64,000 nucleotides of DNA from Acinetobacter sp. ANC 4648. GTDB lineage: Bacteria > Pseudomonadota > Gammaproteobacteria > Pseudomonadales > Moraxellaceae. The notes beneath the pieces are model-generated. The model saw only the letters and a list, made by a program, of their open reading frames with translations. It had not been told where the DNA came from and searched no databases. The first letter of the stretch is position 1. Each line of letters begins with the position of its first letter. The position numbers and the translations under genes were made by a program. The stretch is taken from the NCBI RefSeq assembly GCF_002135345.1, contig NZ_NEGI01000002.1, forward strand, positions 1 through 64,000, given 5' to 3'. This document shows positions 1-10,785 of the stretch, one piece after another.

Positions 1-872
1 GGTTAATACGTCTGTAGTTTGGGAATTGGTTACCGTCACTCGAACTGTAAAGTCGAGGTTATCACCAACTTTGGCTGTCGTTGCTGTTGTGGTCTTTTTA
101 ACATCAACTCCAGGTTTAGTTACAGGTGTCGTGGTATCACACGCTACTGTACAGCTTGGATTATCTGGACCTGTCGGTACAACTTTGTTCACAACATTGT
201 TAATGGCATTCGCACCTACTGTGGCTTTGTAGGTAATGTCATAGCTCCCTGGAACCACACCTTTGGGTGCAGTCATGCTGATCGCTTGACCTGAACCTGT
301 CAGTGTCCAACCTGCTGGGAATACGCCACTGCCTGTAACAAAGCTCAGACCCTGACCTAATGTATCTGTCAAGGTTAATACGTCTGTAGTTTGGGAATTG
401 GTTACCGTCACTCGAACTGTAAAGTCGAGGTTATCACCAACTTTGGCTGTCGTTGCTGTTGTGGTCTTTTTAACATCAACTCCAGGTTTAGTTACAGGTG
501 TCGTGGTATCACACGCTACTGTACAGCTTGGATTATCTGGACCTGTCGGTACAACTTTGTTCACAACATTGTTAATGGCATTCGCACCTACTGTGGCTTT
601 GTAGGTAATGTCATAGCTCCCTGGAACCACACCTTTGGGTGCAGTCATGCTGATCGCTTGACCTGAACCTGTCAGTGTCCAACCTGCTGGGAATACGCCA
701 CTGCCTGTAACAAAGCTCAGACCCTGACCTAATGTATCTGTCAAGGTTAATACGTCTGTAGTTTGGGAATTGGTTACCGTCACTCGAACTGTAAAGTCGA
801 GGTTATCACCAACTTTGGCTGTCGTTGCTGTTGTGGTCTTTTTAACATCGACTCCAGGTTTCTTAACATTAA
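1..872. repeat. 372-bp tandem repeats encoding DUF11 domains
   Basis: The same sequence starts at about 5, 377 and 749, a period of 372 bp (124 codons, so frame is kept). The first two copies appear identical base for base; the third matches until about 872 and then diverges into the unique upstream domain. More copies probably lie beyond the left edge. Identical in-frame units are prone to gain or loss by recombination and to collapse in assembly. Confidence 0.9.
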
Positions 873-2613
873 CATCTGTAGTGGCACAATAACCTGTGGC
901 AACAGAACACGAAGGAGAAGGTGTTTCAGGTATACCTTTATCTGGATCGCTCCCACCACCGACACTAGCATAGTTGGTAAATTTTGTCGGAGAAGTAGTT
1001 ACAGCTTCACGAGGTATATTTACTGGCAAAACTATAGCTGAGCTGCCTGATGGCTTTAACACAGCACTACTTTTACAGGTAATCAGCTGATTAATGTCAA
1101 AAGTACATGCCCATCCATTCGTGTTATATGTACCAGTCCATTTTGCAGTTAAACCAACAGGCATTTTATCTAAAACAGTAATTTCACCTTCTGTGTCCAC
1201 ATCTCCTTTATTTGTAACTGTCAGCGTATATTCTGCATTAGGCTGATTAATAACCCAGCCATCTGCGGTAGCATTATTTGTTTTAGCAATATTAAGCTTA
1301 GGCGCCCCAATCGTTAGTTGACTGTCTTCAACTTCTCCATCATTGGCTTTTCCTACAGGTGAGGTGATTTCCGCGGCATTCGATGCGATCCGTAAACGAA
1401 TAAAGGATAGTCCTGCTTTCACATCATTTGGAATGGTCCAATTTAATACTACTTGACCACCACTACATTTAGATTCGGCTCTTTCTCCATTATCAAATAC
1501 TCCATTTCGATTAAAATCAACCCAACCTGCAACTGTGCCATTGCCCGTACATGAGAAAGTGGCCAGATAAGGTTTATTTTTATTGACTGTACTTATTTTT
1601 GTATAACTACTTGACCCTTCCCATAGTTGCCAAGCATCTTCATCATCAACTCCATTTTTATCATCACCTGTTGCATCAGCACTAAAAATTGCAGCAGGTT
1701 CAACATCTGGACCTTTTGATCCTAAAAAGAGCGTATGTTCAGGAGAAAGAATTGACACACTCTCTGCTAGGTTAGAAGTAGGCGTGAGTGCTTTACCCTC
1801 GACCATCATACTATCGACAACATGCATGGCACTATCATAAGACTTAGGTGCATCACTAAAATCTGCGTAGGGAACGACTAGCCCAATTGCCATTGCCGTT
1901 TTCCCCCCCCCCTTAAGGCTAAAGCTCATGGTCTGAGTATCAGCTGGAGTAGAAAATTTTAAAAAAGTAACTGCAGACTGTTTTGCATTACCTTGTGTTG
2001 TCGTTATTCTCAGTGTTTGACCCGTGCCAGCTGGTGATGCTGCAAGACTATAAGCAGAAGGAGTCGCTGAAGGATCTACAAATTTATCAATTAAATACCA
2101 TTGCCCTTGAGCCGTACTTTGAAAAGATTCACCCACAGCCATCGATTCAGCATCAGCAATAACAAAACCTAGTGCCTTAAAAGGATCGTTTCCAACTTTG
2201 GTCACACAGGTAATATCAAAACTAACATTAGCACCGTCCGTAGTATTAACGATCCCTGAAATTAGTTGATTCGCACCGGCTTGCCCATTGATGTTATACA
2301 TATAATCAAGACGATCACCTTGGGGATAACCTCCTGGTTTGTAGCTTTGTATAGAATTAACAATATTATTTATCGTACATTTAACATCTAAGTTTTGAGC
2401 ACTAGAAACTGCAATAGAAGCTGAACTGCTATTGCCATTTATTATATTTACACCTGGGGTACCATTAATAGTACCGCCCCAAGTGAGCCATAATATTTCA
2501 TTTTTATATTTACCAGTCCCGCCAGTTGCATATGCAGCTGCAAGAGCAGTTTGAGACAAACAGTAAAGTGCTAAAACGCACAAAGAGAAAATAAACCTGA
2601 GAATTTTGTTCAT
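1..2613 (-). CDS. Giant CshA/GEVED/DUF11 repeat surface adhesin, N-terminal part (runs off left edge)
   Basis: An open frame runs without a stop from ATG at 2613 to the left edge (871 codons seen; the C-terminus lies outside). Residues 1-25 form a signal peptide ending in QTALAAA. A CshA-like non-repetitive region follows, then a GEVED-type domain ([15 protein letters not shown] and, later, [10 protein letters not shown]), then DUF11 domains in 124-residue repeats containing [16 protein letters not shown]. The family consists of secreted or surface fibrillar adhesins; the role here is inferred from it. The repeats nearest the edge are identical at DNA level. A run of ten C (coding G10) at 1903-1912 lies in frame as K-G-G-G-K. 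No partner gene is near; 660 bp of AT-rich DNA separates it from the next gene. Confidence 0.85.
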   Translation of the reverse strand, partial: MNKILRFIFSLCVLALYCLSQTALAAAYATGGTGKYKNEILWLTWGGTINGTPGVNIINGNSSSASIAVSSAQNLDVKCTINNIVNSIQSYKPGGYPQGDRLDYMYNINGQAGANQLISGIVNTTDGANVSFDITCVTKVGNDPFKALGFVIADAESMAVGESFQSTAQGQWYLIDKFVDPSATPSAYSLAASPAGTGQTLRITTTQGNAKQSAVTFLKFSTPADTQTMSFSLKGGGKTAMAIGLVVPYADFSDAPKSYDSAMHVVDSMMVEGKALTPTSNLAESVSILSPEHTLFLGSKGPDVEPAAIFSADATGDDKNGVDDEDAWQLWEGSSSYTKISTVNKNKPYLATFSCTGNGTVAGWVDFNRNGVFDNGERAESKCSGGQVVLNWTIPNDVKAGLSFIRLRIASNAAEITSPVGKANDGEVEDSQLTIGAPKLNIAKTNNATADGWVINQPNAEYTLTVTNKGDVDTEGEITVLDKMPVGLTAKWTGTYNTNGWACTFDINQLITCKSSAVLKPSGSSAIVLPVNIPREAVTTSPTKFTNYASVGGGSDPDKGIPETPSPSCSVATGYCATTDVNVKKPGVDVKKTTTATTAKVGDNLDFTVRVTVTNSQTTDVLTLTDTLGQGLSFVTGSGVFPAGWTLTGSGQAISMTAPKGVVPGSYDITYKATVGANAINNVVNKVVPTGPDNPSCTVACDTTTPVTKPGVDVKKTTTATTAKVGDNLDFTVRVTVTNSQTTDVLTLTDTLGQGLSFVTGSGVFPAGWTLTGSGQAISMTAPKGVVPGSYDITYKATVGANAINNVVNKVVPTGPDNPSCTVACDTTTPVTKPGVDVKKTTTATTAKVGDNLDFTVRVTVTNSQTTDVLT
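1903..1912 (-). repeat. Homopolymeric C10/G10 tract inside the adhesin coding region
   Basis: Ten consecutive C on the + strand are read as G10 in the gene. With ten bases the downstream frame is open on both sides of the tract (checked from ATG 2613 and from codons after the tract). Such tracts are classic sites of slipped-strand mispairing; nine or eleven bases would cut the protein at about 235 residues. Confidence 0.7.
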
Positions 2614-3136
2614 AAGTCATTTTTCGAGCCTACAATTGCGGCTATTGTATAAAAAAATTGTGAACTTTGTTTATATTTTTATGTTTTTTGCAGTATTTTA
2701 CATATTTTTTTGTAATGCTAATCTTGCTCTTTAAAATAACTTAAAACATACCGTACTCATAAAAATATAATATGTCGCATCAAATTTTGATCAAAAAGCA
2801 ATCACACCAATTGTATTCTACATAAATCATAAAAATTAAAACTACAATTTTAAATATATTTAACTCGTTAATATTTTAGGTTTTCTACACACTGAAAATT
2901 TCAAAATAAATCGAAATTTAAAGCAGAAACAATATTTTTCTCTCGTAGCCTATATTTTATTTCAAAAATCGGTGACTACTAAATAATCATGTTAATCCAG
3001 AATTAAAATAATTTAAAATTTACCCTCCCATTTTTAGCCTTAAAATGACTCTACACCATTATTGATTTGGCATAATTTATGCTTTCTTTTTATAAAATTT
3101 ATAAAACTGAAACTATACCGCTTATTTTTAGCCAAT
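2614..3136. other. AT-rich intergenic region upstream of the adhesin
   Basis: About 520 bases of very AT-rich DNA upstream of the adhesin start. It must hold the adhesin promoter, but I could not single out a convincing -35/-10 pair, and no coding frame with family resemblance is present. Confidence 0.5.
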
Positions 3137-3178
3137 AAAAAAGACCTACAGGTTATAACTTCACTGTAAGCCTTTTTT
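3137..3178. terminator. Bidirectional intrinsic terminator downstream of the acyl-CoA ligase
   Basis: AAAAAAGACCTACAG at 3137-3151 pairs with CTGTAAGCCTTTTTT at 3164-3178, with G-U and one internal mismatch, giving a stem flanked by A and T runs. It lies about 95 bp beyond the stop of the leftward acyl-CoA ligase gene and would end that transcript. Confidence 0.6.
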
Positions 3179-3273
3179 AAGTTTATTTAGTTGCTATATT
3201 CCAATTCGAATAACGAACATATCCTAAGATGAGGTTATTTTAATTATAACCACTCCAAAAACACTCAAAGAAT

Positions 3274-4902
3274 CTATACATCGATAAGTACTGAACCAAA
3301 TTTTTCACGTAAATCTTTTTTTAGAATTTTTCCTGTACCGCCCATTGGAATTGAATCTACAAAAATAACTTTATCTGGAATTTGCCATTTCGCAATTTTA
3401 TCTGTGTAATAATCTAAAATATCAGCTTCAGTGATTTGACTTTCAAGTGATTTTTTAGCAATCAACACTGGGCGTTCATCCCATTTTGAATGACAAGCAG
3501 CAATCACAGCTACACTATCAATTTCAGGATGTGCTATAGCAATATTCTCGAGCTCAACCGATGAAATCCACTCTCCACCTGATTTAATTAAATCTTTGGA
3601 ACGATCTCTAATTGATAAATATCCATCTTGATCCAGCGTAGCAATATCTCCTGTGTCAAACCAACCATCGACGGTTAATGCATTTTCATTTTTGCCAAAA
3701 TAAGAGTCGATAATCCAATGTCCCTTAATTTGTAAATGACCTGCGGTTTGACCATCACGCTGCAATTCTTGCACACCGTTATCTTCATCACTAATGCGTA
3801 AAGTCACACCAAATGGTGGACGGCCTTGTGAGAATCGGAGATTAAATTGCTCTGTTTCAGTTAATTCTAAATGCTTTGCCTTGAGCTGATTGACGGCACC
3901 GACCGGACTAGTTTCAGTCATCCCCCAAGCATGAATCGTTTCACATTGATATTGATCTCGAAACGTTGTAATCATGGATGGTGGACATGCCGCTCCACCC
4001 ACCACATTACGTTTAAGGCTAATAAGTCGACTACCCAGATCATGGGCAGCTGTTAATAAGCCTTGCCAAATAGTCGGCACACCCAATGCATTAGTGACTT
4101 TGTATTGATCAATTAAATTGACCAAACTTATCCCATCTAACATTGGCCCGGGAAGAACCAGACTACAACCCACCATGGCTGCGGCATAAGGTGTGCCCCA
4201 CGCATTGACATGAAACATTGGAACGACAGGTAAAATCGTGTCATGTGCAGATAGATTAAGTGAATCGGGTAAGCTAATCGTATAACTATGCAATACTGTT
4301 GAACGATGACTATACAGAACGCCTTTCGGATTTCCTGTCGTTCCCGAGGTATAGCACAATGAACTCGCCAATGTCTCTTCAAGCTGTGGCCAGACATAGT
4401 CATCAGATTGTATGGCAATTAACTCATCATAGAACTGCACTTCAGGGAAAGCCTTCTTAATGTCCTGATCATAAGTATCAAGACAAATAAAATGCTCTAC
4501 ATATGGTAGAGATGCTTTGATTGAAACGATTAAAGCTAAGAATGTTTTATCAAAAATCACCACCTTGTCATGGGCATGATTAATGATATAAATGAGCTGT
4601 TCGGCGAAAAGACGTGGATTAATAGTGTGACAAATGAAGCCACTCCCTGATATGGCATACCATGACTCTAAATGACGATGATTATTCCATGCAATGGTTG
4701 CAACTCGATCACTCAAAGACAATCCAAATGATTGTAAAACATTGGCAAAACGTTTCGCATTTTTTGCAACTTGTGCCCAATTACTGTGGGTCATACTACC
4801 ATCTGTATTCTTAGAAATGATGGCAGTATCTCCGTGATACATTTCAGCATGTTCAATTAAATTACTAATTAAAAGTGGCTGAAACATCATATTCCCATGC
4901 AT
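3274..4902 (-). CDS. AMP-forming fatty acyl-CoA synthetase
   Basis: 542 residues, normal for the class. The ANL-family adenylation motifs are all present: P-loop YTSGTTGNPKG at 184-194, GMTETSP near 330, DGWFDTGD near 420, and the C-terminal hinge and catalytic lysine motif GGTGKILKKD near 520. It should activate a fatty or related carboxylic acid to its CoA thioester with ATP in the cytoplasm. The start at 4902 has AAGGA eight bases upstream. It sits downstream of an AraC-type regulator on the same strand and near a DUF1302 envelope protein, which suggests catabolism of a lipid-like substrate; the exact substrate cannot be read from sequence. Confidence 0.85.
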   Translation of the reverse strand: MHGNMMFQPLLISNLIEHAEMYHGDTAIISKNTDGSMTHSNWAQVAKNAKRFANVLQSFGLSLSDRVATIAWNNHRHLESWYAISGSGFICHTINPRLFAEQLIYIINHAHDKVVIFDKTFLALIVSIKASLPYVEHFICLDTYDQDIKKAFPEVQFYDELIAIQSDDYVWPQLEETLASSLCYTSGTTGNPKGVLYSHRSTVLHSYTISLPDSLNLSAHDTILPVVPMFHVNAWGTPYAAAMVGCSLVLPGPMLDGISLVNLIDQYKVTNALGVPTIWQGLLTAAHDLGSRLISLKRNVVGGAACPPSMITTFRDQYQCETIHAWGMTETSPVGAVNQLKAKHLELTETEQFNLRFSQGRPPFGVTLRISDEDNGVQELQRDGQTAGHLQIKGHWIIDSYFGKNENALTVDGWFDTGDIATLDQDGYLSIRDRSKDLIKSGGEWISSVELENIAIAHPEIDSVAVIAACHSKWDERPVLIAKKSLESQITEADILDYYTDKIAKWQIPDKVIFVDSIPMGGTGKILKKDLREKFGSVLIDV

Positions 4903-5010
4903 TGAAATGTCCTTATCTTCCGATGATAATCAATTAAATTTTAAGTTTATATATAAAAATAACATTCAATTTTAAGCTCTAAAACTACAAGCTCTTATTG
5001 TTTTAATTTT

Positions 5011-5023
5011 GTCATTTCGTCAC
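5011..5023. promoter_or_regulatory. Candidate AraC-type direct-repeat site upstream of acyl-CoA ligase
   Basis: GTCAT at 5011 and GTCAC at 5019 form a direct repeat with 8-bp period, about 110 bp upstream of the ligase start; another GTCAT lies at 5040. The same GTCAT-N3-GTCAT layout occurs upstream of the DUF1302 gene. The motif is short, so chance cannot be excluded. Confidence 0.3.
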
Positions 5024-5164
5024 TTAAAATTATCATTTGGTCATTATTATTCTTATTCATAGATATTTTATTTATTCTTTTAATTTCAACGCACCACCAA
5101 AGTGACATTTTATTGCTACATAAAAATGTGATCATTTTCAATAATACTATGCAAAACTATAGGT

Positions 5165-6184
5165 TCAGATGGATTGCCGTCTCCAACGACCCGGGGTTAT
5201 ATTGTACCAACGCTTAAATGCACGAGTAAAATTGGCTTGATCCTCATAACCTAATTGGTTGGCAACCTCAATAATTAATAATTTTTTATTTTTTAATAAC
5301 TTAATTGATTTTTCCTTTCTTATACCATCCAATAATGACTCAAAATTGGTCTTATACTCATTCAGATAACGATATAAGGTAAAGCGATGCATTAAAAAGT
5401 GCTTAGCTACACGTTCCATCGTACACATTCCATGCGGTAATAACGCTTCTATCACTTGGCAAACACGTACATCTAAATCAAAATTTTTATGACTATGTAA
5501 TTCTGATAAATGACCACGTAAAAAATCATCTAATTGATGATCATGCCCTGTGCGTTTTTGATCCAACTGAACCTGAGGAAATAACATTTCACATTGTGAT
5601 TGCCCAAACCAGACTGGACATTGAAAAAATGACTCATACAGGTGAGCTGACTCTGGTTTAGGGTATGAAATACGTACTAGAGTCGGTCGCCATGACTTGC
5701 CGAGAATCAGCTCAATCATAGAAACCATAGCCACTAAATAAGCCGTTTGAAATTGTTCTTTACTTGGCATATCTCCTTCTATAGATACGCAAATTCCTGC
5801 ATAGCCCTGATCTTCATTTAAAATAAAATGCATCCCCTTATGCCACAGGTCACTATAATGAAGTAGGCTTTGTACCGCATCACGCATAGTTGCGGCATTC
5901 AGTACCAAAAAACGTAAAGGACCTATATTTGAAAGACAGGCATTCTGTCCAACCAGCAAACCTAAATGATCACAGCCAGTTAATTTTTTTGCGGCTTCAT
6001 ATACTTCTCCATGCAATTGGAAAGATATCGGCATTAAATTATTATTAAAATCGTCCTGATGAATTCCAAATGGATTAAATAACTCCCACGGATCAAACCC
6101 TTGCTCTTGTAAAAACTTAGACAAAAAAGAAAGTACACCAATTGGCGTTGAATTTTCCTGTATTTTTACATTTATATCTTTCAT
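5165..6184 (-). CDS. AraC/XylS-family transcriptional regulator (OruR/ArgR-type N-terminal domain)
   Basis: 339 residues. The N-terminal ~200 residues resemble the arabinose-binding-like domain of the OruR/GbdR-type AraC group (the segment NIGPLRFLVLNAATMRDAV is typical). The C-terminal ~95 residues hold two helix-turn-helix units, ending in the conserved GYEDQANFTRAFKRWYNITP signature. The ATG at 6184 follows AAGAGG at good spacing. It lies between the acyl-CoA ligase and the DUF1302 gene on the same strand and is the likely activator of both in response to a lipid-derived effector; that link is inferred from position and a shared upstream repeat. Confidence 0.85.
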   Translation of the reverse strand: MKDINVKIQENSTPIGVLSFLSKFLQEQGFDPWELFNPFGIHQDDFNNNLMPISFQLHGEVYEAAKKLTGCDHLGLLVGQNACLSNIGPLRFLVLNAATMRDAVQSLLHYSDLWHKGMHFILNEDQGYAGICVSIEGDMPSKEQFQTAYLVAMVSMIELILGKSWRPTLVRISYPKPESAHLYESFFQCPVWFGQSQCEMLFPQVQLDQKRTGHDHQLDDFLRGHLSELHSHKNFDLDVRVCQVIEALLPHGMCTMERVAKHFLMHRFTLYRYLNEYKTNFESLLDGIRKEKSIKLLKNKKLLIIEVANQLGYEDQANFTRAFKRWYNITPGRWRRQSI

Positions 6185-6656
6185 CTAAACCTCTTTTGAT
6201 GCTGAGGTAACAGGCGTATTTTTACTGGTAAAATATCAATTTTAAATAGGCTGCAACATCAACAAAAGTGATTTAACTTTTCGAGTTACACATATTCATT
6301 GAATTCACAAACAATACTGAAAAACTACGAACCCTGCCCCAAATCCTTTTGGTATATTTTTAAAATTTAACACTAGTCTCCATGAAATTTTATTTCACTG
6401 CAATACCATAATATTTAAATTTTCATGCCACCTCATTGATTCATAGTATTAAAGCTTAGACAAATAAAATCTCCTATAAAACTATCAAATAATATTAATG
6501 TGATTAATAAACCTAAGCTTATATGCTTTCGAGTGGCAATCATAAATCAATAAAAAGTAAATAAGATCAAGTTTAAATGTGACTGGTATTGTTAAGAACA
6601 AAAATGATAGCTTTAAACGATCAGTATGATTTTAAATTTACCTTGATCTAAATGAA
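6185..6656. other. AT-rich intergenic region between DUF1302 gene and araC-type gene
   Basis: About 470 bases without a supported gene. It should contain the promoter of the AraC-type regulator. No strong hairpin terminator for the upstream DUF1302 gene was found. Confidence 0.4.
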
Positions 6657-8489
6657 TTAAAAATTAACTTTAAAAGCTAACGAAGCATAATCTCTATCGT
6701 CAATTACACTAAACTCATTCGAGCCGAAATAATTATAATAAGCGATTTCAGCAGAATATTTTTTCTGATAAGTCGCAGACAATGCAGCACCGATAGCCAT
6801 TTGCCCTTGCTGAAAATTTTGACTATAACCATGCAGATCGTGACGAAAAATCAGGCTCGGTGTAAGCACCGTTGCAGCAAAAACATGATCATAATTTAGT
6901 GCTCCACGAACTCGATAACCTAAAGACCATTCACTAAAAAAACCATCTTTATTACAAAAATGCTCATTCATACGATCAATTTCTGCATTTGAGAGATTTG
7001 CTGTACCATATGGCGTACATTTAAATGCCCTCGTTACAGGATTATAAGCACCTGTGGAAAGTTCACTGCGACTAAATGCACTACTCCGGCCAATACGATG
7101 ATTGCCTATATCAGCAATATGGTTGACTCCAAATTCGGCAGACCATAGCAGTACTTTTGCTCCTAAAATATTAGAAATACTGTCACTCGCACCTATTGAA
7201 AATTGAGTTACAGGTAAACGTACATAGCCTTCTATATATTGGTTCAGCTCTGGCGCTACCCCTGCAGGAGTAAATGGCGTTTCATTTGATAAAATTTGAA
7301 AATAAACAACATCGGGCCCATTCAATTGCAAAGGCTGACTCGGCTTATAATTTAACTCACTAAAAATAGAGGTCGTTCCTACTTTTCCAGTCAAACTCAA
7401 TCCAAATATTTCAATATTTTCAGGATAAACAGCAAAAAAGGTGGCTGTATTAAAATTTTTAGCCTCTAACGCTTTAATGGTCGTCGCATCAAAGTTTGCA
7501 ATCCGATTATGATAATTAGCATAGTACACACCAAGTTCAGCATTATTTAAATTGGGTAGTACCTGCTTCAAAGCAATACCATACTGACCACTATTTTTAG
7601 GCATCCGATCTTCTGTTCGTGGAATATAACTATGCGCTTGCAATGCAGTATCTGATAGCTTATCTCCACCTCCTGCCATCAACATTGGCCCACAATTACT
7701 TGGAACAACATCAGAAATTTCAAAAAATGTACCACAGCCATCAACTACTGAAGAACGAAACTTAAATTGATAAAATGCTTCAACCTTGAGGTGATCATTC
7801 AGTCCTGCAACCAAAGAGAACATTTCAACAGGTATTATTCTTTCTCTTATGTCACCACTCGGTCTGTTCATTGCAGCAAAGTCAAATGCACTAACTGAAT
7901 TTAGGCCATTTTGAAAAAACTGGGATTTCCCCCAATTTAAAGTGTGCTTACCTAATTTTGCATTTAATGTTTGCCCATTATTGAGTTGAAAATTCTTCCA
8001 TAAATAAGCATCCCAAAGATCTATACCCTTAAATTTAGCAAGCCTTGGCCATGCTGAATCATCAAATGCTTTGAAATTACCATGCCCCGTTTCATAAGCA
8101 TGGTCATACCAATATTTAATACTGAGTACAGCGCCCTGCTGTTCACCATTCAAGCGAAACTCAGTAAAACCCTTAATAATTTGTGAAATGGCATCATGTT
8201 TACTAAAATTCATTCGGCCATCATCAGCATTTACATCCAAGCTATGACCTTCTTTACCAATTTTATTTGCATCAGGCTTATAAAGCAGTGCAACTGAAGG
8301 CTCTTGCATACTCCAACTTGCACCCAAACTCAGATTGGTATTCGTCTCAAATTTCCAGTCTTGATTGATATCAATATGCTTTGCAAATACTGTTGAGCTT
8401 GAAAAAACCAAGTAGGAAATTGCACCAAGCGATTGAATCAAGACTCTATTTTTTGCTACCCCATTAGAATATGTATATTCATTCACCAT
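6657..8489 (-). CDS. DUF1302 family outer-envelope protein
   Basis: 610 residues from the start I prefer, ATG at 8489, which has GGAG five bases upstream; an upstream ATG at 8555 would add 22 residues lacking signal-peptide character. A signal peptide follows (hydrophobic stretch then STVFA). The body matches DUF1302: NLSLGASW near the start, KLGKHTLNWGKSQFFQNGLN in the middle, and alternating beta-strand-like sequence with a terminal aromatic-rich strand ending in F, as in outer-membrane beta-barrels. DUF1302 proteins often accompany DUF1329 proteins in lipid or sterol catabolic loci; no DUF1329 gene is here. Likely role is uptake or export of a hydrophobic substrate used by the adjacent ligase (inference). 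Confidence 0.8.
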   Translation of the reverse strand: MVNEYTYSNGVAKNRVLIQSLGAISYLVFSSSTVFAKHIDINQDWKFETNTNLSLGASWSMQEPSVALLYKPDANKIGKEGHSLDVNADDGRMNFSKHDAISQIIKGFTEFRLNGEQQGAVLSIKYWYDHAYETGHGNFKAFDDSAWPRLAKFKGIDLWDAYLWKNFQLNNGQTLNAKLGKHTLNWGKSQFFQNGLNSVSAFDFAAMNRPSGDIRERIIPVEMFSLVAGLNDHLKVEAFYQFKFRSSVVDGCGTFFEISDVVPSNCGPMLMAGGGDKLSDTALQAHSYIPRTEDRMPKNSGQYGIALKQVLPNLNNAELGVYYANYHNRIANFDATTIKALEAKNFNTATFFAVYPENIEIFGLSLTGKVGTTSIFSELNYKPSQPLQLNGPDVVYFQILSNETPFTPAGVAPELNQYIEGYVRLPVTQFSIGASDSISNILGAKVLLWSAEFGVNHIADIGNHRIGRSSAFSRSELSTGAYNPVTRAFKCTPYGTANLSNAEIDRMNEHFCNKDGFFSEWSLGYRVRGALNYDHVFAATVLTPSLIFRHDLHGYSQNFQQGQMAIGAALSATYQKKYSAEIAYYNYFGSNEFSVIDDRDYASLAFKVNF

Positions 8490-9545
8490 ATGATCTCCAT
8501 ATCGATATGATTTATTTTTGATTGACTTCTGATATAAGCAAGCCACTAGATTCATTTTATAGATGGGTATTCCTCATTTTTTTTCTTTTAACAAATGCAT
8601 AGACATAACAACTCATATTGTTATTGCATCTACAATAAGCAGCAATCCAATGCCACTATTTATTATTTTCAGAACGATACTGTTCTACTAAAATAAACTA
8701 CACAGCAATCCATATATTTTTTTGTCTTTTAGGCACCTAAATTAGTCATCTAGTCATTCATACTTATTAATTTTTCAATTCAATAATTGACTAATTTTGC
8801 ATATCAACATTAAGAATATATAATTTTAATATTTATAAATTTAGTTTAAATAACCACTTTTAAACATTTATTAAAATTTATTTTTTATTACATAAAAACA
8901 AACTACTAAAATTAATTTCTATTATTTCAAACATAATCTAATTTTTTATAAACCCATTATCCATCAATCTTAAAACTATAACTTCATTACTATTCTTAAA
9001 AACTAAAAATACCTCAGTTAATTCCTGATTAATTTCAGCACACCCCACGCTATGTATAACAATCAGTATAAAACAGAATAAATCAGAAGATAATAAGGAG
9101 ATACCGATCCAATAGATCACTAAGTATCCATATTAAAAATATAAAATACTGAAGGATACTGATTAATAAAAATCATGGTGATAGTCAGGATATAAAGGGA
9201 ATATAATGAACTAGATTCACATATAAGGTTTGAAACTCTAAAAAGAAAAATCGCCTTCATTTTATAAAAAAATATAGTTACTCTATGACTGTATTTCTTA
9301 TAATTAAGAACCGTTTAATATTATACATAGCTAACAAATTAATTTTTTTAATGTTTTACGTTATTTCAAAATTATTAAAACAATATTTTTATACTTAGAA
9401 TAAACAACGTATCAAAATTACACATCACTTATTATTACAAACTTTTTACAGTTTAGATCTATGCCTAGCTGAATATATTCGATGGCTTAAATGCACAGCA
9501 AAGTATCCAGCTAGGTATCACTTAAAATTTACGCTAAAAATCTCC
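8490..9545. other. Long AT-rich intergenic region
   Basis: About 1.05 kb with no supported gene. A GTCAT-N3-GTCAT direct repeat lies at 8745-8757, upstream of the DUF1302 gene, matching the layout upstream of the acyl-CoA ligase. CCTAGCTG (9464-9471) and CAGCTAGG (9508-9515) form an inverted repeat with a long loop downstream of prpC, too loose to call a terminator. A possible 60-codon frame at 8938-9120 has a GTG start and no ribosome binding site. Confidence 0.5.
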
Positions 9546-10700
9546 TTAATCACGTTCAGCTAAGGCTTTAAACGTTAAGTTCTCAGGGCCAGTATAGTTG
9601 GCACTTGGACGAATAATTTTACCATCTTGACGTTGTTCAATCACATGTGCAGACCAACCCGCGGTACGTGCAATTACAAATAATGGGGTAAACATTGCTG
9701 TTGGTACACCCATCAAGTGATAACTCACTGCACTAAACCAATCGAGATTTGGAAACATATTTTTCACTTCCTTCATCACCGTTTCTAAACGCTCTGCGAT
9801 GAGGTACATTTTTTGATTTTCATGCGCGACTGCAAGTTCATGAGCAACTTTTTTAATTACTTCATTACGTGGATCTGCAATGGTATAGACTGGATGACCA
9901 AAGCCAATCACCACTTCTTTATTCTCTACGCGTTTACGAATATCAGCTTCTGCTTCATCTGCATTGTCATAACGCTGTTGGATCACAAAAGCGACTTCAT
10001 TCGCACCGCCATGCTTTGGTCCACGTAGTGCACCAATCCCGCCAGTAATAGCCGAATACATATCAGAGCCCGTACCAGCAATCACACGTGATGTAAATGT
10101 AGATGCATTAAACTCATGCTCCGCATATAAAATCAACGAAGTATGCATGGCTTGAGTCCATTGCTCACTTGGTTTTTCACCATGTAACAAATGTAGGAAA
10201 TGCGCGCCAATCGAGTCATCATCGGTTTCGACTTCAATACGGCGACCATTGTGGCTAAAATGATACCAATACAACAACATAGAGCCTAGGCTCGCCATCA
10301 ATTTATCAGCAATATCACGCGCACCTGCATAATTATGATCTTCGTGTTCTGGTATTAAACAACCCAAAACCGAGACACCAGTACGCATAACATCCATAGG
10401 GTGAGCAGAAGGTGGAAGTTGTTCTAAAGCTGTTTTTAGCGCGCTTGGTAAACCACGTAAAGCTTTCAGTTTACTTTTATAAGCACGAAGCTCAGCTTGA
10501 TTAGGCAGTTTGCCATGAACCAATAAATGCGCAACTTCCTCAAACTCACTATTGCCAGCAAGATCTAAAATATCATAACCACGGTAATGTAGGTCATTGC
10601 CGCTACGTCCTACAGTACATAGTGCAGTATTTCCTGCCACTTGTCCGCTAAGTGCGACCGATTTTTTAGGTTTAAAGCCTGTTGTTGTTTCTGTAGTCAT
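9546..10700 (-). CDS. prpC: 2-methylcitrate synthase
   Basis: 384 residues from ATG at 10700, which has AAGGA eight bases upstream; the longer frame from 10724 lacks this. The citrate-synthase fold is clear: [16 protein letters not shown] with the catalytic histidine region, [14 protein letters not shown], and the C-terminal [11 protein letters not shown] with the acyl-binding arginine. The enzyme condenses propionyl-CoA with oxaloacetate in the methylcitrate cycle. It is the last gene of the leftward gntR-prpB-prpC set; the genes that usually follow in this genus (acnD and prpF or prpD) are absent from the next kilobase, so the remaining steps must be encoded elsewhere. Confidence 0.93.
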   Translation of the reverse strand: MTTETTTGFKPKKSVALSGQVAGNTALCTVGRSGNDLHYRGYDILDLAGNSEFEEVAHLLVHGKLPNQAELRAYKSKLKALRGLPSALKTALEQLPPSAHPMDVMRTGVSVLGCLIPEHEDHNYAGARDIADKLMASLGSMLLYWYHFSHNGRRIEVETDDDSIGAHFLHLLHGEKPSEQWTQAMHTSLILYAEHEFNASTFTSRVIAGTGSDMYSAITGGIGALRGPKHGGANEVAFVIQQRYDNADEAEADIRKRVENKEVVIGFGHPVYTIADPRNEVIKKVAHELAVAHENQKMYLIAERLETVMKEVKNMFPNLDWFSAVSYHLMGVPTAMFTPLFVIARTAGWSAHVIEQRQDGKIIRPSANYTGPENLTFKALAERD

Positions 10701-10785
10701 CGTTATATTCCTTGTATTTTTCATCTCTATCTATCGCTTACCTGCGATTCAGATATTATTTTTACGAACTATGTGCATGCCTAAA

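Noticed and set aside
1..872. Rightward frames of 91 and 68 codons repeating every 372 bp
   Set aside because: They are antisense to the adhesin repeats and owe their repetition to it.
8938..9120. 60-codon leftward frame with a hydrophobic N-terminus
   Set aside because: GTG start without ribosome binding site, in very AT-rich DNA where such frames arise by chance; no family resemblance.
9464..9515. prpC terminator from CCTAGCTG/CAGCTAGG
   Set aside because: The loop is about 36 bases and no T-run follows on the minus strand, so it is not a convincing intrinsic terminator.
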